Origin: [Clostridium] methylpentosum DSM 5476
Lineage (GTDB): Bacteria; Bacillota; Clostridia; Oscillospirales; Ruminococcaceae
Reading direction: 5' to 3'
DNA length: 57,466 nt
Assembly (NCBI GenBank): GCA_000158655.1
Contig: EQ973340.1
Location: forward strand, 29,822-87,287
Shown here one piece after another: positions 20,301 through 27,552 of the stretch. A program made the translations under genes and the position numbers. Numbering within the stretch: the first letter of the stretch is position 1; every line of letters starts with the position of its first letter. A model generated the notes under the pieces. It searched no databases, was not told the DNA's origin, and saw nothing but the letters and a program-made list of their open reading frames with translations.

Positions 20301-22990
20301 ACGACCTTGAGCAGGTCAAAGCATCCACCATGACCTCCTACGGGAGGATTACCTCGGAGTGGAATCAGGATCTCACAAGCGGCAGGCTGACTATGCACGC
20401 TGAAATCCCGGTTGGAACAACGGCAGACCTCTATGTTCCGGCGCTTGGACGGACGTCTAACACTGCGGTCATCAACGGTCAGACAGTTGCCGGCTCACTG
20501 GAAGACGGTTATATTGTGTACAAAGGGCTCGGTTCGGGCAGCTACGATGTGGTTCGGGAGCCGGCCCAGGTAGTCGCGATCAACGCCGCAATTGATCGGG
20601 AGATCCTTGAAATCGGCGAGATCGCCGAATACGCAGGTATTGCAGCAGATGCTCAGATTACCGTCACCGCACACACCGAGGAAGGAGATACCCTTTCTCT
20701 CGCACCCAAGGCGATGAGCTATGCGGTGGACAATCCCGACATCCTCTCGATTGATCAGGAGACTGGAATCGTGAAAGGATTGCGGGACGGAATTGCGGAA
20801 ATTACCGTCCATTACGGGGAACTTTCGCAAACGCTAAGCGTCCGCGTCAACACATCTCAAGTTGTATCGATTGCAGTTTCTCCTTCAAAGCCTGCGCTCA
20901 ACTATGTCGGAGATGAGGTTTGGCTGGAGGTGACCGGAACGATTGACAGCGGGAAACAAATCGACCTAACCGGTTTCAGCGGGGTGGAACTCACAAGTGA
21001 CAGCGAAGAGGTTGTCATCCGCCCCTCCGGTTCGATGGCACTCACCGAACGCGGCACTGTGGGCAAGCCCATTGTGGTTAACGCTTCGTTTGACGGCCTT
21101 TCGGGTCAATGTACTATTCTCAATGGCGACGCGCCCAACCTCGCGCGTGCCGAGGAAACCACTGTCCGCTCCTCCTCCTTTACCAAAGCAGAGTGGGGGG
21201 ATTACTCCAACGAATCTGCAGTGGATGGAGATCGGACGGGCAATAAGTGGGGCAGCCAGGGAGGCTGGTCGGACGGAACACCAGGCGTGTGGCCTGACTG
21301 GTACCAAGTGGATTTTGGTTCTGTCAAAACGATCTCCGCCATTGACCTGACCTTCCTGCAGGATAACTTTGGCACAGCGGGAGTCCCCACCCTTGAGACC
21401 AAGGCCGCCCGATACGGAATGACCAATTACAAGCTCCAGTACTGGGATGGGGCGGAGTGGCAGTCCCTTGCCGCTGTTACGGGCAACGACCGCGCCTGGA
21501 CACAGGCGAGCTTTGAGCCGGTGTCCACCAGCCGCGTTCGCGTTCTCTTCGACGCGCAGGAGAGCGGGGACAACCAGGCGCGTATAGTGGAGATTGAAAT
21601 CTGGGAGTCGGCTGAGCCAGCTGATGTCTCCTTCCCGGTTACATTCAATGGCACAGAGCGGAAAGACCTTGCAACTGCTGTGTCCGCAGCCGGTTCCTAT
21701 TCAGTGAACTTTGACGACCAAAAGCTGCTCGAGGCAGTTGAGGCTGCCAGCGGTCCGGTCAGGATTGAACTCTCAGTGGAACAACCGAAAATAAACAATC
21801 TTCTTGAACTGCGCAGCGAGACCCTTGCTGCACTTGCAGACAAAGAGGTCACCTTTGTGCTCAGATCCGGCGTGCAGTCGGTCACTGCCACAGCAAACGA
21901 GCTCTTCAATTCAGAGGCGATTCAGGCGAATTCCAGCGTCTCTTCCCCGGCAGATGTATTCCTCCGTCTTACCGTCGGCGAAACAGTGACATCGGGCGTC
22001 CGCTACACCAATTTTGACTTGACAGAGGAGCTCCCCCTTCTCCCCGTGGTTGAGACAAACAAGACAATCCTGAAAGCGGTACTTGATTACGCTGCCGCGG
22101 CGATTGAAAGCGGCCAGGTTGACTCCCTCATCCCAACCGTTAAAACACAATTTATGGATGCGTTTAACCACGCAACCAGAGTATATGAAAGCACAGCCTC
22201 GACCCAAGAACAGGTGGACCAGGCATGGCCTGAGCTTATGAAGGCAATCCATCTGCTCGACTTCCAGGCAGGGGACAAGACTCGCTTGAATGAACTCATT
22301 CAGGCTGCAGAGCAGCTCAACCCCGACGACTACGACAATGCGCAACCGTTTGTGGACGCGCTTGAGGCAGCCCAAGCAGTTTCGTTGGATCCCGATGCCC
22401 TCGTTGGGGAAGTGGATGAGGCGGTAGAGCTTCTCGAAGCGGCAATGGAAGCCCTTATCCTGAAGCAGTGGGACTCTCTGCGTGCGGCGGTTGCCTACGC
22501 TGAAACAATTGATTTGACACACTATGTTTCTGCTGGACAAGAGGAATTTACCCAGGCGCTCAACACTGCCCTCGCAGTACTCGACAATTCCAAGTCTACC
22601 CAGCAGGAGATTGACAGCGCGGCGGACAGCCTGCTGAATGCGCTTCTCGCCCTCCGGCTCAAGGCGGACAAAACATTGCTCTCTCAGCTTGTCCAACATG
22701 TGGCAGACATCGACTTATCAGGCTTTTCTCCCGAATCGGTGCAGGCGTTTGAACAGGCTTTGCACGAGGCGGAACAGCTTCTCGACGATGAGACGCTGAC
22801 CCAAGAAGAGGATCAGGGCAGGGTGGACGATGCCGTCCGCTCGCTGACAGCTGCCTATACAGGGCTCACTTCACTTCAAGGTGCTTCGGCGTCCAAACCC
22901 GCAGCAACCGGCGAGGCGGACACGCTTTCCGCGCTGATTTGCGTTGCTGCTGCATTGAGCCTGTTTGTGCTCAGAAAGAAAAAATGCTAA
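17318..22990 (+). CDS. Giant multidomain GH78 alpha-L-rhamnosidase
   Basis: A 1,890-residue secreted protein. Layout: signal peptide (1-31); N-terminal beta domain with a discoidin-like (F5/8 type C) module inserted at about 185-340; rhamnosidase_N region (FEVDKDQVASARLYITGLGLY); GH78 barrel with DCPHREKLGWLEVSHL near 680, whose Glu is the expected general acid; a Big_2-type Ig domain at about 1085-1180; a second discoidin-like carbohydrate-binding module at about 1275-1430; FIVAR repeats at about 1580-1850; AATGE, a hydrophobic helix and RKKKC. It is therefore exported and probably attached at the surface. A second ATG at 17321 has slightly better spacing from GAGGAGG. A strong terminator follows. 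Confidence 0.9.
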   Translation: MMKKSKRILSLLLAACLLATPLASSAVNAAALPDEPGILSSQPTGTLRVGELTVENHQNPLGVDIAQPNLAWKLSSDGMNQAQTKYRILVASSEQKLDNDEGDLWDTTQQSDKNSCILYGGTPLQSRQRVYWKVMVWDANGTPSTWSDTAWWEMAFTEESDWKASWIGKDTAVTTKHIITNSIEPQTARYVRLKVNEVGLRAAAENIQRLQFMEWEIYSSSAPSVNLAAGKSVTSTNQLTPSGSWSASCLTDGLMDGSHGYSTGGLAGTDLSGDPILITIDLGESTAFDTFKLYGRTDAVSIDGDICPNYPKQYDVEISQDGETFTPVSSVSIDRESAPRIEGNSTALPLFAKEFEVDKDQVASARLYITGLGLYEARINGKNIADTVFDPGETDFKDRVMYVTYDVTDYLNDGGNAIGVQLGNGMYNVGSTPGRYQKHDYKLGEDKLLAQLEITNRDGSVQTIVSDESWKQTDGPIVFSSWYGGEDYDATKEVPGWAEYGTDRSSWSSAGIVDSPTKELSARNMPPLRVQREITPVGINRLDNGDYVVDMGVNFAGTFDMTLTGLTEEHRGAKIEMWPSELLNADGSVDQGATGSPIWDSYTVKGTGEESFHLTFMYHGFRYLQVKNCPVELTTDNFRGYFIRTDNDKVGTFETSSDTLNQINDIINVSVESNMYNTLTDCPHREKLGWLEVSHLMYYSMAYNFDIQSWMKKITLDMTESQLENGMMPSIAPEYPVFSGGFRSDPTWGGAAILDPWYTYQVYGDDSLLEIAYPMMAKYIDYIKSQSQDNLVNFGLGDWGGYDTSTPLGLVVSATYYNLVDVMSQIADKLNRPEDAQAYRELAAEIKSSFNKTYYNEETGQYGSGSQASNACPLFAGLVPDDQIDRVLDNLVANIESRGWHLSTGEVGLRQMFVVLGKYGRSDVVYKMATNKTMPSYWYFIENGRTSLPEFWDMNASQNHCMMGHIQEWFYRYLAGIDHAQPGYKQIVIKPYLPDDLEQVKASTMTSYGRITSEWNQDLTSGRLTMHAEIPVGTTADLYVPALGRTSNTAVINGQTVAGSLEDGYIVYKGLGSGSYDVVREPAQVVAINAAIDREILEIGEIAEYAGIAADAQITVTAHTEEGDTLSLAPKAMSYAVDNPDILSIDQETGIVKGLRDGIAEITVHYGELSQTLSVRVNTSQVVSIAVSPSKPALNYVGDEVWLEVTGTIDSGKQIDLTGFSGVELTSDSEEVVIRPSGSMALTERGTVGKPIVVNASFDGLSGQCTILNGDAPNLARAEETTVRSSSFTKAEWGDYSNESAVDGDRTGNKWGSQGGWSDGTPGVWPDWYQVDFGSVKTISAIDLTFLQDNFGTAGVPTLETKAARYGMTNYKLQYWDGAEWQSLAAVTGNDRAWTQASFEPVSTSRVRVLFDAQESGDNQARIVEIEIWESAEPADVSFPVTFNGTERKDLATAVSAAGSYSVNFDDQKLLEAVEAASGPVRIELSVEQPKINNLLELRSETLAALADKEVTFVLRSGVQSVTATANELFNSEAIQANSSVSSPADVFLRLTVGETVTSGVRYTNFDLTEELPLLPVVETNKTILKAVLDYAAAAIESGQVDSLIPTVKTQFMDAFNHATRVYESTASTQEQVDQAWPELMKAIHLLDFQAGDKTRLNELIQAAEQLNPDDYDNAQPFVDALEAAQAVSLDPDALVGEVDEAVELLEAAMEALILKQWDSLRAAVAYAETIDLTHYVSAGQEEFTQALNTALAVLDNSKSTQQEIDSAADSLLNALLALRLKADKTLLSQLVQHVADIDLSGFSPESVQAFEQALHEAEQLLDDETLTQEEDQGRVDDAVRSLTAAYTGLTSLQGASASKPAATGEADTLSALICVAAALSLFVLRKKKC

Positions 22991-23008
22991 CCCCACTCTC
23001 TCCTTTTT

Positions 23009-23042
23009 GGTTCCCCGGACTATTTTTAGTCCGGGGAACTTT
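23009..23042 (+). terminator. Terminator after the large GH78 gene
   Basis: GTTCCCCGGACT pairs perfectly with AGTCCGGGGAAC around an ATTTTT loop, followed by TTTG, about 20 bases after the stop codon. Confidence 0.85.
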
Positions 23043-23055
23043 GCTTGGTGTCTTT

Positions 23056-23320
23056 AGACGTGGAAATAAGCCCCCGGTTCTACCGGGGGAAGAAAAAAGA
23101 GCGGAGCTACAAGAAAGAGGGCGAGCTTTATGCAAGCCCAGCTGACGTTAAAACCATGCTTAAAATTATCGTACAACATCGGAAGAAATCTTGTGACCCG
23201 TTCACGGGTTGAAGTGCGTGTGATGCGATAATATAATTCAGTGCCCCTTTTAGGGGCTAAGCCGGTAATAACCCCTTTTAGGGGTGGAGCAAGCCATCGG
23301 TTGAACCGGTGGTCTTGACT
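23056..23320 (+). mobile_element. Degenerate IS200-like element
   Basis: The stretch opens with a perfect hairpin CCCCCGGTTCTACCGGGGG (about 23071), continues with a reading-frame fragment rich in Arg/Lys, contains CCCGTTCACGGG, and ends with a GGGGCTAAG block and the hairpin CCATCGGTTGAACCGGTGG plus TCTTGACTG. Its last 68 bases match positions 1-70 in order. Terminal hairpins of this sort are typical of IS200/IS605 elements. No intact Y1 transposase is present, so it is a remnant or a non-autonomous copy. Confidence 0.5.
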
Positions 23321-23453
23321 GTAAAGAAAAAACTCTGGCAATACCGGGGGTTCCAAAAAGCTTTAGCGGTACATATGCAAAAAGACTCCTTTTGATACAA
23401 TAGAAGTGTGGTCTGCCAACTGTACAAAGAGTATCAGAAGGAGGACAAAAGAC

Positions 23454-23537
23454 ATGCATCATTTAGCACAGAGCCTGCCCCTTATAGGAAACAAAACGGG
23501 TATTCAAGTACTACATTGTATTTATCCCCAAGTTTAG
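23454..23537 (+). CDS. Possible 27-residue small ORF with a strong ribosome site
   Basis: AAGGAGG stands nine bases before an ATG that opens a 27-codon frame (starting MHHLAQSLPLIGNK and ending IYPQV). The ribosome site is better than chance, but the peptide is not recognised and lies in a zone of transposon relics, so it may be a leftover of a mobile element rather than a working gene. Confidence 0.25.
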   Translation: MHHLAQSLPLIGNKTGIQVLHCIYPQV

Positions 23538-23684
23538 ATGGAATAATAAAGTTAAACGTTTTGGATTTAGATAGGTCGGACGGTAAATGGCGTCCTCTGT
23601 GATGAGAAGTGGCAGTAGGTCTTTGAGAAGCTGGTTGTTCGGAGAGTGGGGAATTGTTGCTTGAACGAAGAGTCTTGTCATTAA

Positions 23685-23728
23685 AACACAACGGCTCCTT
23701 TCACAGTTGTGAAGGGAGCCGTTTTTTA
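23685..23728. terminator. Bidirectional terminator downstream of the cotJC fragment
   Basis: ACGGCTCCTTTCACA and TGTGAAGGGAGCCGT pair almost perfectly, with AAAACAC on one side and TTTTTT on the other. It serves the cotJC fragment on the minus strand and any transcript from the left. Confidence 0.8.
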
Positions 23729-23733
23729 ATTGG

Positions 23734-24177
23734 TTAGCTGTTTGGGCGATTGCATCTTTTTTTGCGATTCATATCGAACTCGGGGTTGAAAGCATAGAAG
23801 TTTTTGGAGTTCAGGTTATCCTGAGTGATGCGCAGAGACTCGCCAAACCTCTGGAAATGGACAATTTCGCGTTCACGGAGGAATTTGATCGGATCGCGCA
23901 CATCGGGATCATCGACCAGACGGAGGATGTTGTCATAGGTCGTACGCGCTTTTTGCTCTGCAGCCATGTCCTCGTGGAGGTCGGTGATCGCGTCACCCTT
24001 GGACTGGAAGGTTAATGCCGAAAATGGGGTGCCGGAAGCAGCCTGCGGCCAGAGACCTGTCGTGTGATCCACATAATAGGTATCGAAGCCGGATTCTTTA
24101 ATCTGTTCCATGGTAAGGCCCTTTGTGAGCTGATGTACAATGGTGCTCACAATTTCCATGTGTGCCAGTTCTTCTGT
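23734..24177 (-). pseudogene. cotJC: C-terminal two-thirds of spore coat protein CotJC (Mn-catalase-like)
   Basis: The frame reads TEELAHMEIVSTIVHQLTKG and continues with LHEDMAAEQKARTTYDNILRL and FLREREIVHFQRFGE, closely following the C-terminal part of CotJC, a manganese-catalase-like spore coat protein of about 190-200 residues. The N-terminal 50-60 residues, with the first metal ligands, are missing. Homology begins at the T-E-E-L codons, and only four codons separate it from the in-frame stop codon of the serine recombinase gene upstream. The first internal ATG (24159) has no ribosome site. The break therefore looks like a site-specific insertion at a GT dinucleotide (24178-24179) in the conserved G-T-E-E-L codons. 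The 5' half, with cotJA and cotJB, was not found in this window. Confidence 0.85.
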
Positions 24178-24189
24178 ACATAGAAGATG

Positions 24190-25764
24190 TCACGGATTGG
24201 GCCGCAGCTTTGGAAACAAGGTGAGCTCGAAGCAGTCCGGCGCGTCGTGCCATCGCCCATTGACAGTTTTTAAGTAAGATACTCCATCCAGGAGTTCCCG
24301 AAGCATGCTGTTTTGCGCTGCGGGATCAGGCAATTCGTTGTAGAGGTCCAGTAGATGGATGACTGTTGGGAACGCCAGACATTCCTTTACAGGCTCTCTG
24401 TTGACCCGTTGTTCAAGCAGCAAACGGTCTTGGTGGAGCCGCCGCATTTTATCTGTCAAAGCCTGTGAGCGGGTTTGGTAGAGCTCGACGCTATAGATTC
24501 CTTGTTCCAGCAGGTCACACAGCTGTCCCAACTGTTTTTCGGTTGCGGCGAGTTCGCTGTCAATCCGTCTGAGGGCCTTTTCTTGCAGCTCTGGATCGGA
24601 GGGATTATCCGGGGGATTATCGGATGGTTGCCAGGTCATGATACTGTCGCCGAGTAATATTCTGAGCGCTGACAGCACCCGAGATTCGACCAGGTGCAGC
24701 GGCGCGCTGACGTTGTCGCACTGGGAATCTGGGCAGAGGAGGATGTCTCCCTCAGGGCGGGGGCGGCGAACCATGCTGTGACCGCATTTGGCGCAGATCA
24801 CCAGACCAGCCAGGGGATTTTTAAGCTGGCGGTTTACAGGGAGAGGACGGTTCCCCGCCTCCGCAAGTCTGGCCTGCACCTTTTCCCACAGGCTTTCCGA
24901 AATGAGGGCCGGATGCAGGCCGTGCGTCAAAATCCATTCCTCTTGCTTAGCCTTGGGGCGGGATTTAAGAATTTCCCCACCCGCGGGGCGTTTCACCTGC
25001 CTGCGGCAGTTCCAGCGTATTTTTCCGATGTAGACTGGATTGGCGAGGATCTCCCGGACACTCGACAACGACCAGTGGTCATTTTTTTGGGGCTGGATGC
25101 ACAGCTGGTTCAACCGGCGTGTGATTCTCGAAATGCCGAACGGTTCACAGCTTGAATGTTTCCCCACCTCGCCTTCGGCGTAGAGGTGGAAAATCATCCG
25201 GACGACCTCTGCCTGCTCCGGATGTGGGGCGAGGGTAAATCCCTTTTCGTGCTCCAGTTTCTTTTTTACATACCCGTAGGGAGCCTGGCTGCCCACATAT
25301 TTTCCCTCTTGAACCGAGGCGAGCCGTCCGCGTTGCAGGCGGCGGTTGATCGTCTTGTATTCCCTGCGGGACATAAAGAGCCCAAATTCAAAGTATTCCT
25401 CGTCAAATTCGTTGTTCGGATCATAAATTTTACTCGGTGTGATGATTCTGGTGCTGCTGTACTTAAATGCCTGGGCGACGATTCCCTGGTCGATTGTGTC
25501 CCCGCGCGCCAGACGTTCCACCTCCATGACAAATACCCCATCCCACAGGTTCTGTTCCACCTCTGTGAGCAAGCGCTGCATTACTGGGCGAGCGGAAATT
25601 GTCTCACCCGAAACGATTTCCTCATAAATTGTGTCAACCGGAAGCTTGAGCCGTGACGCGGTTTCCGCAAGGGATTTTTTGTGCCGCGCAAGGGTATCCC
25701 CTTCACCGTGCAGCTCCGCTTCGACATCGACGCGGGATTTTCTCAGATACATACAATAGGGCAT
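24190..25764 (-). CDS. Large serine recombinase
   Basis: A 524-residue site-specific recombinase of the phage-integrase/TndX/SpoIVCA type. The catalytic Ser is in MYLRKSRVD (residue 10). The resolvase domain runs to about 145 (VERLARGDTIDQG), the recombinase domain includes APYGYVKKK and the helical NDHWSLSSVREILANPVYIG, a zinc ribbon has CAKCGHSMV and CPDSQC near 330-350, and a coiled-coil and Leu-rich tail follow. The start at 25764 has GGGAGGGG upstream. Its stop codon lies 13 bases from the cotJC fragment, so it flanks one end of an inserted element. Enzymes of this class carry out integration, excision or sporulation-linked gene rearrangement. Confidence 0.95.
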   Translation of the reverse strand: MPYCMYLRKSRVDVEAELHGEGDTLARHKKSLAETASRLKLPVDTIYEEIVSGETISARPVMQRLLTEVEQNLWDGVFVMEVERLARGDTIDQGIVAQAFKYSSTRIITPSKIYDPNNEFDEEYFEFGLFMSRREYKTINRRLQRGRLASVQEGKYVGSQAPYGYVKKKLEHEKGFTLAPHPEQAEVVRMIFHLYAEGEVGKHSSCEPFGISRITRRLNQLCIQPQKNDHWSLSSVREILANPVYIGKIRWNCRRQVKRPAGGEILKSRPKAKQEEWILTHGLHPALISESLWEKVQARLAEAGNRPLPVNRQLKNPLAGLVICAKCGHSMVRRPRPEGDILLCPDSQCDNVSAPLHLVESRVLSALRILLGDSIMTWQPSDNPPDNPSDPELQEKALRRIDSELAATEKQLGQLCDLLEQGIYSVELYQTRSQALTDKMRRLHQDRLLLEQRVNREPVKECLAFPTVIHLLDLYNELPDPAAQNSMLRELLDGVSYLKTVNGRWHDAPDCFELTLFPKLRPNP

Positions 25765-26294
25765 TGTGACCCCTCCCTTAGAAGCCTTGCCGCCGCATAG
25801 GGCGGTTTCTATCATCTTATGTTCCATCTTCCACCGGACATTCGTCTTGTTCTGTGCGCATCGGTACAATTGTCAATTGGGGAAGGAAATACACCCTCTA
25901 GCCTTTTCTCTGTATCTGCGCAAAGAAGAATCCAGCGTACTTGTCGCCGGATTCCTGTTGTTTTCGCCTAAAATAAAGTTTTTCAAAAGACTCGGTTTCC
26001 AGGATAGACTTATCTGTTTCCCCCAGCATGCGTTTATCTGCATATACTTTATATTCTGCACAACTCGCATACCCGTCAACTGTTTGCAGTGCGGTGAGGC
26101 AGATTACACGTACCAGTGTTGTCGGATGTGTTTTCTCGCCATCTCTGCCAAATCGTGTGGGCTGGATCAATGATTCTGTCACAAATACAGCGTTCTCCGG
26201 TGATGTCGTGCCGTTCGGCGAGCTAAAGCGTTGGGGAGAAGAGCAGGAAGCATAGGACAAGCCCGCATCTCAATAGACTGTAAGGGGTGATGGA

Positions 26295-26522
26295 ATGAAA
26301 CTGTTTGAGCAGATGCAGCAAGAGACGGTTACTCAGTCCTACTGCATTGAACACACAACAATTCGCATCGCGGATTCCCATTGTTGCGATTTGAATGCAG
26401 AGGATGCGCGTCAGAGAATCAAGCGGATCAAACAGATCTATCTGATGTCAAAACAAATCCGAATTCCACAGACACAAACAGTGTCTGGAGGGGAAGAGAT
26501 GGCAGAAAAAAGGAGACACTGA
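26295..26522 (+). CDS. Hypothetical 75-residue protein
   Basis: A short frame beginning MKLFEQMQQETVTQSYC with AGGGGTGATGGA upstream, followed by a basic segment (ARQRIKRIKQIYLMSKQIR). It is not recognised. It lies opposite in strand to the serine recombinase, about 500 bases behind its start, in what may be the body of the inserted element, so a role such as a directionality factor or other element-borne function is possible but unsupported. Confidence 0.4.
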   Translation: MKLFEQMQQETVTQSYCIEHTTIRIADSHCCDLNAEDARQRIKRIKQIYLMSKQIRIPQTQTVSGGEEMAEKRRH

Positions 26523-26762
26523 CTTGCTGTGTGGCTAATTCAATCTGGATTTTTGACAATTGAACCGGGGACCTCTGGCCGTCTGCGTCAATTGCTGTTG
26601 CAAACTCAGGCCGGGGACTCCGACTCCAGTCTAAATTTTCGGCAATCAAAGAGGTGTTACAGAGCAGAACCTCGCATTCCACTAGACAGGACTGAAGCAG
26701 GGACTATCGAAAAAAGCAAGGGTCCCTTGCCCTGAATGCGGACTGGCTTCAACGAAAACAGA

Positions 26763-26800
26763 AAAAGGCATGGCTCCCAGGCGGTGGGGCCATGCCTTTT
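26763..26800. terminator. Strong hairpin with flanking A and T runs
   Basis: AAAAGGCATGGC and GCCATGCCTTTT form a long stem around a GC-rich loop. It looks like a bidirectional terminator, but no gene next to it was identified. Confidence 0.55.
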
Positions 26801-27347
26801 GATTGTACGCTTTTGTTGGAAAAAATCCCTGATTCTACCGGGGGCAGTGAGAAAAAATATTGGTATAAGGATTGCCAAAGGAAAGGGCAAGACCAACATC
26901 CGGCTGTATGTTCCGGAGGATTCAGGACCGCAAGGACCTCTACCATGTCTGCGTCTATCAGAAGTGCGATCGGGAGGTGAGCTCCCAAGCGACTTGCTAC
27001 ACAACCGGAATCCTCGCGATGAAAGGGGGATTTCACAAAGTGAAAGCAGAAGATAGGGAAATTTGAATCGATATCCATTCTCCTGGCAAGCGAATGTGAC
27101 CGGTATACAGGTTGGCGTGGGTGTGATGCTGTGATTCTCAAGGGGAGAATCCAGCAATGGACTCTCTAGGACCTGTGCATTCCACCCGTTCACGAGTGAT
27201 TTGGATTCGCCAGCCATTTTTGGTACAGCCGGTACAGTTTGAGCCATGCTGGACAGATCAACAGGTTTCACCGGATCCTTGGGATTGCACAGTCTCATGA
27301 ACTGCATTGGAAAAGCTGTTCTCACTCATCTACAATTTCATTTACAT

Positions 27348-27473
27348 CAACTGAATCTGGGGAAAGGAATAGATGTCTGATGGCTTGGTATCTGTCGCCT
27401 TTGCCGGGATACTCGACCAAATCGTCAGGGCGATGATTGCCGCTGCCAAAATCAGAACTGCCGCTCGCTTCAT
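27348..27473 (-). CDS. Possible 41-residue secreted or membrane peptide
   Basis: The frame starts MKRAAVLILAAAIIALTIW and continues with SSIPAKATDT, a textbook short signal sequence with an A-x-A-like cleavage site and about 16 mature residues. GAGGAG stands 8 bases before the ATG. It is 79 bases downstream of, and on the same strand as, the VanS-like kinase gene, so it may be the third gene of that operon. It is too short for homology by eye; the signal peptide, ribosome site and position are the only support. Confidence 0.45.
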
Positions 27474-27552
27474 TTTCTACACTCCTCGATGATGATAGTT
27501 TTATTCTACCACATAAGGATGTCGTGTTTTGTACTTTTCAATGAGGAAATCC

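Larger units (their letters stand above)
22991..23733. other. Intergenic relic zone with IS200/IS605-like remains
   Basis: These 743 bases hold a terminator (23009), an IS200-like relic (about 23056-23320), a stretch with a tiny ORF (23454-23537) and a TTGAACGAAGAG motif near 23661, and a terminator (23685-23728). No intact conserved gene was seen. Confidence 0.6.
25765..27347. other. Gene-poor region behind the recombinase gene
   Basis: About 1.6 kb with no recognised gene apart from the small ORF at 26295. A minus-strand frame at 25898-26260 looks partly coding (it ends FEKLYFRRKQQESGDKY) but has no convincing start and no known relative. A hairpin with flanking T and A runs is at 26763-26800. 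ATTCTACCGGGGG near 26831 resembles the IS200-like hairpin at 23071. This is probably decayed element DNA. No trace of the missing cotJC 5' half was found. Confidence 0.5.

Noticed and set aside
26657-27325. 222-codon minus-strand frame in the gene-poor region
   Set aside because: Proline- and serine-rich translation without motif or ribosome site, running through a hairpin; probably chance.
24190-27347. Complete prophage or conjugative element
   Set aside because: Only a recombinase and one small ORF were found; no structural, replication or transfer genes.
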